DNA of 64,000 nucleotides from Betaproteobacteria bacterium. GTDB lineage: Bacteria; Pseudomonadota; Gammaproteobacteria; Burkholderiales; Casimicrobiaceae. Shown in pieces: positions 63,942-64,000 of this stretch. Each line of letters starts with the position of its first letter. Position 1 is the first letter of the stretch. The translations under genes were made by a program, and so were the position numbers. The notes beneath the pieces were generated by a model that was not told where the DNA came from, ran no database searches, and saw only the letters and a list, made by a program, of their open reading frames with translations. The stretch covers positions 1-64,000 of the forward strand of contig READ01000011.1 of NCBI GenBank assembly GCA_004293675.1, given 5' to 3'.

Positions 63942-64000
63942 ATGACTACCGCCTACGAATTTAGCGCCAAAGACATCAATGGCAAACAGCAAAAGCTCTC
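63942..64000 (+). CDS. glutathione peroxidase, N-terminal fragment
   Basis: Only the first 19 codons are inside the window: MTTAYEFSAKDINGKQQKL. This opening matches bacterial glutathione peroxidases (BtuE type), which reduce hydroperoxides with thiols; the active-site Cys would be beyond the edge. AAAGGC lies 8-13 bases upstream. The gene is on the plus strand after metC. Confidence 0.7.
   Translation, partial: MTTAYEFSAKDINGKQQKL

Overview
The window looks like a chromosomal stretch of a betaproteobacterium, most likely Burkholderiales or a close relative. Markers seen are a DUF3579 gene divergent from argF, the order PCMT-rhodanese-TolC, a Bug/TctC-type binding protein, a lysine/alanine-rich tail on the housekeeping sigma factor, and many LivHMGF-type and LysR genes. 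Both tRNAs encode their CCA. No rRNA, CRISPR array, phage module or intact insertion sequence was seen.

Region 1 (848-17380) is a likely transport and catabolism operon on the minus strand, facing a TetR regulator with an operator-like palindrome between them. In transcription order it reads: FAH-family enzyme, alpha/beta hydrolase, two paralogous amidohydrolases, LivH, LivM, binding protein, LivG, a LivF fused to the N-terminal half of a Tm-1-like protein, a separate TIM-barrel protein matching the other Tm-1 half, a flotillin, an SRPBCC protein, an SRPBCC-quinone oxidoreductase fusion and a VOC protein. Several junctions overlap or are only a few bases apart. The substrate is unknown. Region 2 (17571-31224) is mostly housekeeping and small units: tRNA-Arg, cytochrome c5, apaH, a PlsC acyltransferase, a CsgG-like lipoprotein with a peptidoglycan-binding end, a bactofilin, DUF456, LysR/VOC, an NAD(P)-binding oxidoreductase, a TctC-type protein, an old yellow enzyme, ettA with a coupled membrane protein, and a PhzF protein.

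Region 3 (31359-46596) holds a PAS-GGDEF-EAL protein, serS, a repeat-filled gap of about 900 bases, a protease-MoxR-DUF58-VWA operon, selO, htpG, a DUF3579 gene, argF, a pseudouridine synthase and a COQ7-type hydroxylase. Region 4 (46604-58845) holds an IorAB-type molybdenum hydroxylase, an AmpG-like permease, a TraB/GumN protein, and an RND efflux set (membrane fusion protein, pump, then PCMT, rhodanese and TolC). Region 5 (59017-64000) holds rpoD with an exceptionally long basic tail, a CAU tRNA whose 3' half is duplicated downstream, a cystathionine beta-lyase-like enzyme, and the start of a glutathione peroxidase gene.

The two most unusual observations are the Tm-1/ABC transporter operon, and a family of exactly 84-bp intergenic elements (22147-22230, 39831-39914, 49417-49500, 59017-59100). 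Each element has two 17-bp near-palindromes set at an invariant 67-bp pitch, with an AT-rich middle.
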